From positions 19,604,708 through 19,668,707 of the forward strand of contig JACBWW010000018.1 of assembly GCA_020086605.1 (NCBI GenBank): 64,000 nucleotides of DNA. Reading direction: 5' to 3'. Within the stretch, counting starts at the first letter, position 1; each line of letters starts with the position of its first letter. Both the position numbers and the translations under genes were made by a program. Below, one piece after another: positions 40,798 through 54,567 of the stretch. The notes beneath the pieces were generated by a model. It did not search any database. It was not told the origin of the DNA and saw only the letters and a list, made by a program, of their open reading frames with translations. The DNA comes from Lanius collurio (taxonomy: Eukaryota; Chordata; Aves; Passeriformes; Laniidae).

Positions 40798-40944
40798 CTC
40801 TGATGCTTTGATGTCCTCATAGGAAAACTGCGTGGCAGGTACTCCGAGGTGGTTGATGAAATAATCTGAATCTCCCTGTATCTGCACAGAACTCACATTG
40901 GATCCCAGACAACCAGTCTTTTCCACACAGTTGAAGCTCTGGCT
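40798..40944 (-). CDS. NAALADL2: NAALADL2 internal exon C: peptidase-like core
   Basis: This exon has 147 bases and 49 codons, phase 0 at both ends, beginning SQSFNC and ending YEDIKASE. The acceptor is TTGTTTTTTTCAG. The donor reads GAG|GTAGCT, a weaker match to the consensus than the other donors here. The block IQGDSDYFINHLGVP (residues 22-36) corresponds to the GSGNDFEVFFQRLGI segment of the FOLH1 family and closely matches known NAALADL2 proteins. Asn16-Val-Ser is a possible N-glycosylation site, and Cys6 and Cys12 could form a local disulfide. The intron separating it from exon B is 19,405 bp. The open frame runs on past the donor into the intron, but that extension has no family similarity and is not coding. 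Confidence 0.95.
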
Positions 40945-42059
40945 CTGAAAAAAACAAGCATAAATCAAAGTTCCACTCAATTATTTGCAGTCAGACACTT
41001 AAAGACTTACAGCAATGCCTCATTTAAACAGCGTTCGTTGGGTTGAAGCATCTTGAACATAGCAGAGAATGAAGTTTTGCTGCAACATGGCTGAGTCACA
41101 GAACAAAAAGTCATATTTAATGGCAAAAGAGGCAAGAAAAGAATCAAGACACATGGAATGTCCCATGCTGGCCAGGAGATTAGAAGGCATCATGGTACCG
41201 TTTGGAAGATTCTGAGATCTTTAATGGCTACTAAGGAATCAATATTTCATTCAGTTAATAGCAGGCTCTGCCACAACAAAAAGCTGCAGGAGATTATCAT
41301 ATTCAATCTATGACATGACTGTGAAATGCTGGCAAGGTAAAGAATTCCACACAGCTGCAAAGTAGGGCTTCTTAAGAGAAAAACAGAATGAAAAGGCTAA
41401 AGATACATAATAGACATTTTCTGAGTAAGCTGCTGAAAACAATTTTAGTCAGGGAAATCTTTGTATTTCTTTCACGTAAGTATTTAAAGGTGGAATCTTA
41501 GCAACAGAACTGTAATAAGTACAGAAACTGGAAATCAAGCCCAGACTGAATGCTGCATATTTGTGTAGCTTTTAAATGCATCAGGTAATTAAACACTTAA
41601 TAAACAGTAGGCATAAAGGCTTTCAATATCTATTACAGCAAATAAGATACTTAGGTTTCTTTTCAGGAATATTAGGAAGTTGAAGCATTGGAGACTATTT
41701 GCATTAAGCTAACAGTTTATACAGTAAAACTTCCTCACCTCTATCTACAAAATTACAGGCTTTCTAAAAGAATAGCTTAAGATTGGTTCTACTTTAGCAT
41801 GAAAATACAGCAAATTCTGTATATTAAAGTCTCCGACGTTATCAGGAAAATGTTAGACAGAGACAAATCTTGGTATTTTCCCAATTCAAAATTAGCATAA
41901 TTATTGCTTCACAGTTTCATTGCAGTGCTATGAAGAATGCAATTGCATATTACACACTTTAAATAAAGGCTGCAGAGTCTCGCAGAAAATTATTTTAAAA
42001 TACCTTCAAAAAATAGCTTCCATTTCATGAGTAATTTTGAAAGGTGGTTGTATTGCTCC

Positions 42060-42075
42060 TTTTTTTTTTTTTTTT
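42060..42075 (+). repeat. Run of about 16 T
   Basis: A homopolymer T run followed by ATCAG, within the intron between exons B and C. Confidence 0.85.
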
Positions 42076-44647
42076 ATCAGTTAAGCATTTCTGTTCCTGC
42101 CATTCTTACATACATTCACAGCTGTTCACGGTCTGTCCAAAAAGTTCTAACAGAAAAGGCAGAAATGCAAACAACAAATTCATTGGAAAAGGTGTTTTTA
42201 ATAACCCCACTTTAATCTCCCACAGTGTCTCCCACTCAAACCCACTGCATAGCACACAGCCACACAAAAAGCCATGTTTATGGTTTTATGCATACACCTG
42301 TGAACAAGATCCACTGCTCCTTCCAAGAATTATAAGGCATTTAGGGATCACCCAGAGCTCTACACTGCAGCATAGATCAGACTCCCCTCATTTCATACTG
42401 CCCACCACAGCTGGTCAAGTTTCATAAATGATGAGTGGCCTGCTCTTCCTTTAATGTTTAAAGGCTCACTGAATGATGTGAAATTGTGAAATACAGCTTT
42501 TGACAGTTAATTCTGAATATCCCCCAACCCTCATTTCTACCAGCCTACCAGCAGCTGAAGAGATGTCTTCCTACAGCAACAATGAAATTTATTTTTTCTT
42601 ATGCATGAAGTTCACATATGAAATGTTTACAGCTCTGGTTAAGAGGACTATAAAATATGATATTTTGGGGGGTTTATATCACTATCCTTGATGGTACAGG
42701 ATTAATATTTTTATGATAGCAGCGTTCAATTCAATAACACAGCATTTTAAGAGTTTAACTGTTTTATTTCACTTTCACAGTTCTGACACACAAGCTTCTG
42801 ATAACAACAAATTCAACAATAAATATTTAACCCAGCACCAATATGGGAGAATGCTTCCCATGCAAGATGCTGTGCTCTTCCAATCTGTCTCTATTGTTAC
42901 ACAGACTCTAAAACATCAGCATTCTCCAACTCCTTGGTAACAACTGCAAAGTTGTTTTGCATTTATTAAACAAATGAAGTGTTTCTCCAGACTAATGGAC
43001 TTAAAGAAAAATAATGTTCTACAATTAATAAAACTAATAAAATTAATTTTTAAAAAATCTCTGAAAATGTTTCTGGAACAAACTATTAGCAACTCACAAC
43101 TAACTCCCTGCAGTAGAGTGGCCAAACTGTATTTCTTTAGCTGGTTAGCCTTAGAGGAAAAACAAAGACTGGCTGCATTTAGAGCACTCAGCTGCTCAGG
43201 CTGGGCTCCCCTGTGTCAGTCAAACTTCACACTGGAAGCAAACCAAGCCACTGGCGAGCCAGTAATCAAGGAGTGCTTCCTGTCAGTGCAAAGATTCACA
43301 TGCTATTCATAATCACATGGTTTTATTTCTCTGGAGCTCATTTTGGGTTTTAGCACCATCTTATAGGTTTATGTTACAAATTTGAGGAAATGAAGAGTAC
43401 CATATGGCCAATTAAATACATTTAATTTGAGTTAATGTTCTAAAATAGATCTGACACATCTAAGGTATAATCAAGTGGTACTTCACTGCAGATCTTATTA
43501 GTTAGTTCTGGTTACTATTTTTCTTTACTTGACTCCAGCTTAACTTAAAACAATACCACCTTCTGAAAATGGATTAAATCGTCTTAGGAGCTTTCAAAAG
43601 GGCAAGTAAAGAACGACCAGTTATTCTCACAGTATGCCAGTGATCACAGCTTCAGAACTACAACAAGGAAGCTTATTCTCCATGAATAATCACTCTCTAT
43701 TTCTGAGCCGAATCCCCACCTGTGTCAGGGACTGGTGCAATTAAGGACCTGAAGTATAAGAGACCATCTAGATGAAGTAAAATTGTCTAAAGAAAGAGCT
43801 GCAGAATTTATTAAATTCACCACAGACCTTGTAAAAATGCAGAAGGCAAGAGATTAGCATCTTTATTACTGTAAACATGTAAATCAACAGCAACAGGTAG
43901 CAAGGCCAGAGAAGCTGCACAGCAAAGGACTCAAAGGTCTGTGTCTCTCATCTATAAACACCTGCCACACTCTGGCAAACAAATCATTAGAGGCAGAGAG
44001 CTTGATGGTTCTTAAAAAACAGCAAAAGGCTGTTGAAAAAAAAATCATGGAGTTCCTAGGAATTGCATTAATTCTATGGCAAGCTACTTCTCTGTTTTCT
44101 TCCAGCTGACTATCAGGTTTGGCTATAAACATCCTGTTCTGCTCTGTCTTTATTGACTGCTTATACATACTGCTACTAATGCAAATCAGCTCTTCATAAA
44201 ATTATTAGGGAGATTTAATATGGCACTTTGCCCTATAGACCTCAAAGTGCTTTCAAATCAACTAAAGGCAAGCAAGGTACCTTATATTTCTGCCTTGCCC
44301 AACATCATAGAGCAAAACAAGTACATAAAAATTAAATGCACAACAATTCCCTGATTCTGAACCTTACCAAACTGACATGATTCAAGTATGTGCCTGAATA
44401 TAATTCTAAATTATATTCACTCTTTCTCTGCATAAGAAAAGAAAATCTAAATTTGCTGGTGATGATTAATATTCTATAGATGGAGAGTTGTTGTGGTTTA
44501 AATAGCCTGAATGTTACACACCACTAATGTGATGTATTTGCCTATTTATACAATGCAATCATTTGATTACCTGATTAAAACTACACCAAGAAATCTTATG
44601 AGGTAGTGTGACTAAACCTTGCTGCATTTAATTAATGTTATATTTAG

Positions 44648-44665
44648 ATTAAATTAATTAATTAA
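44648..44665. repeat. TAATTA cluster
   Basis: The 18-mer ATTAAATTAATTAATTAA occurs here and again at 53666-53683. It holds overlapping homeodomain-type TAATTA cores in a locally AT-rich setting. It may be simple sequence. Confidence 0.6.
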
Positions 44666-47600
44666 GAAGAAAATGTTGGCTCCTTAGTTTCTTAGCACTT
44701 TTTCCTCCCCTCTTATACTCAGTTTCATCTAAACAACTATGAAGCTTTACTGAAAATACCTAAAATGTGAAAATTCTTTAATGATCTTTAAGGGCACCAT
44801 GAATGCTCTGGTGAAATCCTGTAGCACTGCAAAATCAGTCACAGAAAAGAGAAATTTAACTCAGAAATTGCCCCTAATTTGGGTTCTGCAGCATTAACAC
44901 AGTAAAGTGAGAGCTGCTCCTTGCATACACACATGTTCCACTGAGAGGAACTTGTCACCAGGGAAAAACAACTCCCTCAAGAATTATGTTTATTTAAAAT
45001 CATCAGGGACAAGGAATTCAGCATCATCTGAACCCCTCTGATGTTCATGACAGTGCAGGTGATTCTCAAACAGATCCCCACAACCCCAGGGATCACATTA
45101 TAAACTTCACATTTCCCCACTACCAAATACTCTGTGTTTTCTTACACAAAAGCACCACATCTGGAAACTCCAAGAGTAAACAGTTTTTTAGGCTGTGCAC
45201 GAAGGTAGTACTGCATTTTTACAAGAAAAAAACTCCCTCTGAGATAAACCACATGGCTTTAAAATAGTTGTTCTTTGAAAAAGCCTGCAGGTATTCTGCA
45301 TGACAGAGAATGCCTTTTTCACCCAGAGGAGAAGAAGAAACTGAAAAAGATGACAAAGAGAATACTTTCAAAAGGTCAGGTCAAACCAAGATTAGCCAAG
45401 ACCCAGTTCTGATATTGTATTCAGATTTCTAGTGAACTGAGAAGTCAGTTTACCTAAGCAACACAAGCTGCCAAAAATAAAACTCCAGTTGTACCTTTCA
45501 AAATTGCGTGAAGTAATTTTTGCATTTTGATGGTGACTTCTTAAAAAAAATGGGAAATTATAATACCAGTGGTTATAAAACAAACCATGGATAAATATCT
45601 ACGCTTGGAGCAAAAAATTTAAATATATTGTTATATGTTGCACTACTTTGCAAACTGGAGTTATTTTTTATTTAGTTTACAGCTAGAAAACATGAGACAA
45701 GCTTAATCCTGTAATTCTTGTTCAAGGCTTTGGTTTCTGTTAAGCAGCATTTGCATACTTTTAAATAATTGTCTTATTTTTTTAAAAAAAATATCTTTAA
45801 AAAGATCTTTATAATAAATGGCACTTCATGGGACTAAATCACATTTTAGATGCAAAATTTACATCAAACTGGTAAGAAATACAAAAGCGAGGTAGTAAAA
45901 AATTATATAGTGTAAATTTAATTTTCTATCCTGCACTTTTTCTACATTTAACTTTATCTACTGACAGTCTCTGATTCCTGATGCTTGCTGTATGACTATG
46001 AGTTACATTTATCCTTCTCATACCCAAATTGAAGTCCCATGCCTCATTGAGTCAGATGTACCTGTTGCCAATACTCAGTACAAACTGCTAGGAATTTTAA
46101 TGGCTTTTTAAGGAAGGTAAAAATCAAGCAGGTATGTTCCCATTTGATAAGAGAATTTCAGAGCAATCAAATATTTTAAGCTAAAATTAAACAACATGAA
46201 TTATATAAGAGGCAAGATTGCAACTGGAATGCCATCAGTAGCTCCAAGTACCTTAAAAATACAGAGTTATAAGGTTTAAAAAAAAATAATTGAGAAACTG
46301 TTGCACACACCTTTGGTAGCTGTGTTTCTCCTAAGTATGCACTTACCTCAGAAAATACTGCATCAGAACTTCTTCCATATTTTCTTCACCAGCAGAGGTA
46401 AAGGTAAACTCTCCAACACACTGGGTAAAGTGACTTTAAAAACTGAATTTCCATGCTCACAGGCTCAGCCTCACTATTCAGTGAGGTACATTTATTGATG
46501 GTAAATTTCAGAAAACTGCTTCAAATTGTATTCTGGTATGATGGACAACCCAGAAAATACTCTGTCAAGAGGGAACCTGTCTCCAGACTCTGAACACACT
46601 GAAAACTCTGGATGCTTTTTTTCCTTTAGAGCTTATATTTTCAAATCTAGTTTTGAATATAAACAATTTTTGAGCATGGAATGGTTAGATTTGTAATTAA
46701 AGGATGCACCCATTCTGTTTTTTGATAATGTAAAAAGTAGAACTCTCCTGGACTTAATGGTGCACAAGGTTTTTCTTGCTGTTATTCAGGAGCAGGAAAA
46801 CTGGTCAGTGTTACTTGTCACACATATACTGAGATACTGTGAAACCTAGGTTTGATAAAATGCAAATTTATGTGGTTTGGTATAAAACACTAATGACCTG
46901 GGACTTGATAAGAACTGCATGACTTGCCAAATGTTTTGTGCTGTGGTTTGTTGCTAATATAAAAACTCTGCTTAAGTAGGTAAAATGATTAGGATTTGAC
47001 AGTGAGGGCTCATTTTCAAAAGGCTGATATTTTGTACTCCAAGCTGTGGCTTGTGAAGCATTTTAAACACCTGAAGGCATTCTCATTCTGTAATATGCAG
47101 AGTCAGGAAGACTGTACACCTATCTTGGTGCAGTCTAACTTTGTGCTGATCAGGTTCTGCCATGCTACTCATTTTTGGGATGCACCATTCAAACCCTCCA
47201 AATGGACATTAAATAATCCATGCCAGTGTGATTAAAGCCTTGCTTCTCCATACCCCACAAGAAAAAAAATAAAAGAAAGATGTCTTGTCACTCTGAAGGG
47301 ACAGATACGTACACTCACTCTATTCTTTGAAGAATTATAGTTCAGGATCTCATGAGTATCCCAAACTGGTCAGTCAGTGGGAGGCTGGATGCCAAATGAA
47401 TATGCAGCAACAAACTCCTCACTGGTTTTCAACACAATAGCACAAAGAGAAAAAACTCTGAGAGAAAGCTTCCATGACATACTTACCAATAAAAGTGAAT
47501 TAAGGTTCAACTGGTAAAGCAAACCATAGTAAATTTATGGGTTTTTTAATGACCAACACTATCCCCTCAGTAGGCACAGCACTTACCTGCAGGAGCAGGA

Positions 47601-50600
47601 GCTCTCACTCAGGGAACCACATGGCTCAAACTACTCCAGAACTCCAGCCTACTGCTGGAAAACAAAACAAACCCAAACCACACCACACAAACACCAAAAT
47701 CTTTATTTGCATTGCAGCCCCTAATGGTAGAAATTAGGCCCACAGTTGGGTGTAATATGGACACCACAGCTTGTAACTAATTTACATTTCCTGCCTACTT
47801 ATCAGCATTCCCGTGTCACACTTTCTGAGCCACACAGAACTCAGGATCTGGGGCACTTGTAGCAGAAATGTTTGGTGGCACTACTTCCCAAACACAACAT
47901 CACTTGCCAATCAGCTCAGTACAGACACACACCCTCAGGAGGAGCTTTATCACAGAGCTGACCCACAAATGCAGAAGCATCACTTCTGCTGAGGTCAGCC
48001 TCCTGCCACCCTTTCCCCAGGCAGGGGTTTCTTTCACTGTGCTGAGATCTCCAATCTGCTGTTTATGAGCACCACACAAACTCCAGGGTTTCACTATGAA
48101 ATAACGAGGAAAATCATTTATCCATGTCCTGCCAGTGAACATATCACATGCCACATATTCCCTGCTCCTCCACACACATTCCCAATATCCAGTACTGCAT
48201 CAGCTCTTTTAAGAAACCTAAAATCCCACTGAATCATCCTGCACACCTCTAACAATGCACACAGAGGCAGGACAGACCCACAACACCACATTATCCAGGT
48301 AAGTGGGGGCACATATATAAACAACCATGGTATAGTCAGTCCAACTATCGGGTTTTTTAAGTGGGGGAGAACTCTGCCTTCAAAATCTCTGGTTTATTAC
48401 TGTAATCAAAGACAGGAGTAAGTTTAATTGTAATAGACACACATGAAAACTCTGACAGTTTTTTTTTTTTGGCACAGAACACCAAAAATCAGACAGAATT
48501 CTCTGGAAGAACTCTCTTGACACATGGGCAAACCATGGCTGATCTTGCCTCATGGCACCAGCCTGGAACAAGGCTGAAGAAATTTACTGCTGACAAAGCT
48601 TTACCTTGCCCTGAAACCTGTGGTCTGCCACTGAAACTTCTCAATAGCAACTATGCATGAACAAATCACCCCCTTGCAGCCACACACAAAACCTATTTTT
48701 CATTCTTTGAAGGAAAGTCACTCCCACCACTCCATATAGACCATGAAGGTCAATAAACTACCATCCTATTTTTCATATAAAAACCCTCTTCTGGACTTCA
48801 GTGGGAATTGAGCAAATGGTATAATAACAGTACTTGCACTTAAGATATCAAGTATCTGTAGAAATAGAATTTTTCAGAAAGATAATCACAAAGCAGATTT
48901 ATTAAAGTGTGTCAGCAGTACAAATACAGGTCTCCAGGCTCCACTGCAAGATAAATTAAATGATCCAAAAGATGTCAAATGATTTTATTTTTACAGCAGT
49001 GGAGTACTGTAATACTCTTTTCCTGACTGGATTCTTCCAACTTTTATCTACTTAAACCATGAGAAAGTGCCCTTGGTGTTACCTCTGTACAGGAAAAAAA
49101 ATAGCAGTGAGAAAAGGAGAAGAGAAAACGCTAGAGAAGGGAAAAGCCATATGGTCAAATGACTTTTTCTTTTGGGTTTCATAGAAGAACTTCATAGAAG
49201 TTCACTGAACTTGGTTTCAAGGACTATGAAATATTAAGTCTTGGGAGAAGAACTGCAACTAATTGAATAACATGTAACTTTAATCAGATGTCAATCTGAT
49301 CTAGTCCAAGGAACTTTAAAAAGATCTTCAATGGAACACACAGTGGCCAGCTATTACCCAAAACTCATCATACACCTAAATGATGTGTTTCTTTGCACTT
49401 AGAAAACTAAGATTATTATCTGAGCTATTTCCAGAAGTATAGCACTGAATAGGGATATTGTTATTTCTATGTACTGTCAAGTACTACAGGACTTAAAAAC
49501 ATATTTACATTTTTTTAAGAAAATATGGAGTTTTATTATCAAGGTTTCAGGGATATGTCCCAGCTTTTTCATAGCAAGCAAGCAAATCACAGAAAGGCTG
49601 ATAATGTATTTTATTTCAGAACTGTTTAGAAGAGTTCTGTAATACAGAAAACTGATAGCTTCTAATTACTGCACAATATAATCTAAGAAAAGTACCTATA
49701 GCATTATATTTCAGGTTTAATAATCAAATTCTGATCTTTAAAAGTTAATTTTGATGCAATAAAATCGAACTTCCTGAAACAATGCACACACAGTCTGCAA
49801 GGAAATAATGTTTTCACTGCACAAATGGAGAAAACAAATTGACAAATCCAGCAAAGTGCAATCTAAAGCTATTTACTCTGGTAAGGAAGACTAATGAATG
49901 CTACATATATATTTTTCTGAGAATACTAAATAGTACAGCATCTACATGAATTTTCAAAGGTGCAGATTCTAGTCAGCAATGTGGAAAAAAATTTCCTTCA
50001 CAACCCAATATATTTTAATGGACTAAAGCTACTGAATTCCATAAACATGAACTCATTTTTCCCTCAATATTAAATCTTTCTCTGTGCATTCCACCTGCCA
50101 CAGTTTGTATCTCTGGCCTCACTGCTATAATTGCATATGCAAATGATTGCATGGATAGGAATGGTTTTCCTAAGCTTACAAGTTTTATTTGTAGGTACAA
50201 AATCAAGTGTGTATTTGCACAAACACACACAGAGGTATTTTCAAATTATAAACAGCCTGGAAGTTCCAGGACATGATTTTCTCTGTCCTGGTTGTTGGTA
50301 TGGTTGGCATTTCTATCAGAAGTCACATGTAAGAACTCAGATATATTTAATAACATCTTTGCTGCCACAATTGAGAGTTGTGGGTCTGAAGCCAAACACA
50401 ACATTTATATGGTCTACTTTACACTTTTCTTTCAAAAAGGGGGAATATTCTTATACTGAGATCAGTTGTTTCCATGTAAGTAGCAATTTTCTGTCCAATA
50501 AATAATGAAGGTGTTGACTAAAACTGCATTTAGGAGTTCTGTCTGAAAAATGTTGGTAGAAAAAGCTCCATTCCAAGACATTTCTCCACTGACAGGTAAC

Positions 50601-51795
50601 ACCTCTGAAGATTTATCAGTTTGTGTAAACTAGAAATACATGATTAATAATTATCCTAAACCACTGCTTTTATCATGATTTCCAGAATACCACAGATGTT
50701 ACATTAAAGTCTGTGCTGTTACCTTTACAAAATAAACACGAATTCCTTCAAAAGATTAAAAATAATTTTCATGACACAGAGATGTCATCTGTGAAAAAAT
50801 ATCTTACTGGCATTAATTACCCTCCTACTAAATCCTTTTAAAATCAATTATAATTTCATTTTATCTTGAGTTATTATCAATATTAATCAATCTACAGTTA
50901 CAGAGGTCATTGCAATTCTCTTTGAAATGTTAATTCAATATTATCTCACTTTTAACTTCTGGAACATCCTTGGCCTCCACGTTTCAGAGCATGTAGCTCA
51001 CTTTAGGTACAGTTCACTTTGGATCCCCTGGGCTCTGTGGCCTTATGGGATACTGTGACTTTACAGCACAATTCATTTAAGCTTTTTCTTCTTTTCATTG
51101 ACAGGATGCCATAGCTCTCTAATAACTTGCAATTACAGATGCTATGTGTGGTATACTTACTTACAATACTTAAAAATGTAACATTCACTTAGCAAGACTG
51201 AGAAAATTACCTATATTGTCTTCTCTAATTTTTATGATTTCCTATTAGTTAATCTGAAAAACGTCGATCATGTGGTAAAAACTAATCCCAAAGTCATTTC
51301 CCTTGCTTGTCTGAGACACATCAGTTAATTTCAAACACCAAATTTCACATTAACTTTGAGGGAGATGTCCCAATTCTCTGAAGCTGATTTTCAGTGTACA
51401 AAGTGTGTAATTTTCTTTTGTGTATAATGAGAGCTTTTTTTAATCTGTAAAAAAGAATAAAGATCACTCATGAAAGAAAGGGAAAACAAATATTACTCTT
51501 TAACTGTGGTGACTTCGATAAATGATGAAAATTGTTCCAAATTACTGTGATAGAAGTCAAGCACAGATCATCTGAGAAAGTTTTCTAATCTTGTAGACTT
51601 GAAGCTGAAACACATCAGAGAAACTCATTTTTGCAGGAGAGCAAGGAGTTGAATCAAACGATTGCTTGAAGCCCTTGTAAGTTTTGTTTTTGTGTCATCA
51701 AAGGTGCTTTCCATATTCATTTGTTTGTACACCCTACCTCATCACACCTCCTATTTGGCATCTGTAACACAAAATTCTCATTTCCTTTTATAGAA

Positions 51796-51832
51796 AAAAA
51801 AACAACCAAAAAACAAACCCAAACCAAGCAAA
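51796..51832. repeat. A/C-rich low-complexity block
   Basis: A short AAAC/AACC-rich run in the intron between exons B and C, similar in composition to the blocks at 23586-23710 and 54487-54567. Confidence 0.7.
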
Positions 51833-53665
51833 CGACACATTTGTTTCAACCATAACAAGGATCCATTAACTTACAGGGAGAAAAAGATTTTATGTGATTT
51901 TTTTTTTTACCTCCCCCCTTCCCCAATTACCCAGAGCCCCAAAGAAATATTTATTCCAATATAATTGGTTTCAAAGCACCCTCCATTCTCAGCATTTAGT
52001 TCCATTTTAGCTGTGCAGGCAAATGTTTCATAAGCTTACTTGAACATGTTTTGTAAATAAGATTTATGATACTTTTGTGGTGGTTGGAGTTAATTAAAAA
52101 TTTTGACTGACAGCTGCAAATTACCACTGCTACTTGTTTCAAATAAAAATCTAATTATTACACAAACCTTGATAAGCAGGCCAAATGCAACAGAAAAAAT
52201 GCAAGAAATAAAATACAGCATACAAGACAAGTTTTTTTTAAAAATAATCAATTTAAAAGCAAATAAGATGTTTTATAATTAGCACAAGACCCAGAAATTT
52301 AAAATATCATAGTACTGTGGAGTTCATGTACACCAGCTATCATGTCAGCCTATTCCATATAACATTAATTTCTTTTTTGTCCATAAGCTAATGATTAGTA
52401 GACTATAGATTTATGTTTATAGAGTTAAAATGACCATAAACATGTGTTCTCCTCATTCGAGCTCCAACTTTAAAGGAAAAAAACAACTTGAAGTATTTCT
52501 GTACTATTTTAAAATGATGCCTAGTAGCCTAAATTCCTACTTTTCTACTGATTTTTAACCTCTGTGATTTTTTTAATAAAAGCATGACATAAAAACTTGC
52601 TAAACTTATAGGATTTTAAAAATATACTGGTCATTTGTCCATTTCATGAGAAAAACTTTAAAACTAAAAACTAACCAAAAGCTTTTGAGTATTACTGGCA
52701 TTTCAGAACAGGTATTTATTACTTAACTACCAGCAGTAGAAAATGTGAATAAACTAAGGGTTTATTCCACAAATGTTTGGACATATTTTTGGATTTCAAA
52801 CTGTGGAATTAGGAGGTGATCTCAAAACTTTTAGTTAGCTGGAATTGTAGCAAATCTCTTCCTTGCCTGTCACAACACTGGTAAATGTTATGAAATATCA
52901 GGAAGAGTACCTGCATCTGTATTCACACAAACCCACGAGTTGTTTATTAACCAGAAGACTAAATATTGTTTTTCCTTTCCACTCAGACACAACAGCTTCC
53001 TAGACATGCTCAAAAGCCTATGAAAAAAAAAATCAATAGCAATAAATTAGAACTGGATGTGCAGCTTTTAAAAAATATTTACAACTAAAATGGTAAGTGA
53101 TCACACATGTTAGAATGAAAATTGAACATGTTAAAACTGAGAGGAAGCCAGCTTCCAATTTGATTTTTAGAGGGTGTTTGTTTTCAGAAGTCTCCCTTCT
53201 AGGGCCAAATTACTGATGGAAGGTAAAACATTGATCCTTTTTCAAGACATTATTAAATAACATATCTAATCAAGACAAGGATGACATGATACAAAATAAA
53301 GTCAGCAGCTCTCCTAAATGTTTTAAGGCTTCTCTTGAAGGGAAACTCAAGCGTTTAAAGTGTTAAAATAGAAGGCTACAAACCAGGTTTTGAAATCCCT
53401 TTCACTGCTCTGTCAGGAGACAGAGGTTGCAGCTGTGTGACCTTTTAGCTGCTGAAAGAAAGCTTTTTGCAGAACCTCCAAGAAAACTATTTCTTGCATT
53501 TTGGCTTTTCCTGACATCTGAGATTATCTGCTGTAAAATTTTTCTCTGTTATAGTCAGTGAGGTCCAATTCTGTGTGCACTTCACGACAGGAGTAATACT
53601 ATGGCAATTGTGGCTTTTTGACTCAATAAATAAAAATGCATCTCAACTACATTATAATTAGTTAC

Positions 53666-53683
53666 ATTAAATTAATTAATTAA
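53666..53683. repeat. TAATTA cluster, second copy
   Basis: The same 18-mer as at 44648-44665. Here it is flanked by further TAATTAG and ATTAATTGG cores, making a denser group of possible homeodomain sites. Confidence 0.6.
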
Positions 53684-54486
53684 AACCTCATTAATTGGAA
53701 AACACTCATATTTTTCACATATATTCAAGTGGCTTGAAATTACTTTTGAAATTTCCCATTCCCCCTTCTAGCTCTGTTTAGTCTCTTTTTTTACACTGGA
53801 CAAGTCACCATCACCACAATGTGCTTGTGGTAAACAGATGAAGAATGAACAAACCTAGCAAGCCCCAGAACAGTACAAGTTTATGTTTGTGATTATTCAA
53901 ACTATTACAGTTTTAAATGGATTTGGAATTATTTTCCTCTCACCTGGTTTCAATGAATTCATCAAAGGAATTCATTACTAAGTTCTTGCCAATAAATATG
54001 TCTAAGTTAAAATGTTGAGGTTTTTTTTTCCTTTGGATGACTGACATTAACCAGGTCAGGTGTTTGTTTGGGGATTTTATTTTGCTTTTTTTCTTTCTCA
54101 AATTTGAGTATTTATTATACAGGTATGCCTAAACAAGAGACACAGAAATTCAATTAACAGCCTTAAAGCAATCGAGCTTTTGTTTTCACATGTAAGAACT
54201 GTTGCTGAAACAACACTGAAATTAAAGGGGTGACAAATTTATGTAACAAAAATATGCCAGTCACAGTAATTTTGAGGTGATTTCTAAACCTGAACCCCAG
54301 AAGACAGGTAAGAGTCCTCCAAGCATGGCAAGGGTCTCTGTTGAAAGAGAACTTCTAACCCCAAAATCTCTCAGCATGAGCAGGAATTCCAGACTGCACC
54401 CACTGGGGCTCAGGTCAACATTTCCACCTCAGTTGGTGGCCTACCATCCTACAGAGATACTTTTGCTCTTCCTGGGAGAAAGAGCT

Positions 54487-54567
54487 TAAAAACCAAACCA
54501 AACCAAACGAACTAAACAACCAATCAAAAAACCCCCACCCAAACCAAATAAAACCCCCCAAAACCTC
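54487..54567. repeat. A/C-rich low-complexity block with C runs
   Basis: It contains AAACCAAACCAAACC followed by CCCCCACCC and CCCCCC. The minus strand carries three G runs of three or more, one short of a canonical G-quadruplex pattern. Confidence 0.8.

Noticed and set aside
42044..42427. Plus-strand open frame of 127 codons
   Set aside because: It begins in a poly-T-derived Phe run and shows no domain, so it is most likely a chance frame.
44237..44266. GCACTTTG...CAAAGTGC inverted repeat resembling a miR-17-family seed
   Set aside because: The arms are only 8 bp with a 12-nt gap and no extended stem, so it is not a plausible miRNA precursor.
54487..54567. G-quadruplex on the minus strand
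   Set aside because: Only three runs of three or more G are present within a suitable distance, so the canonical four-run pattern is not met.
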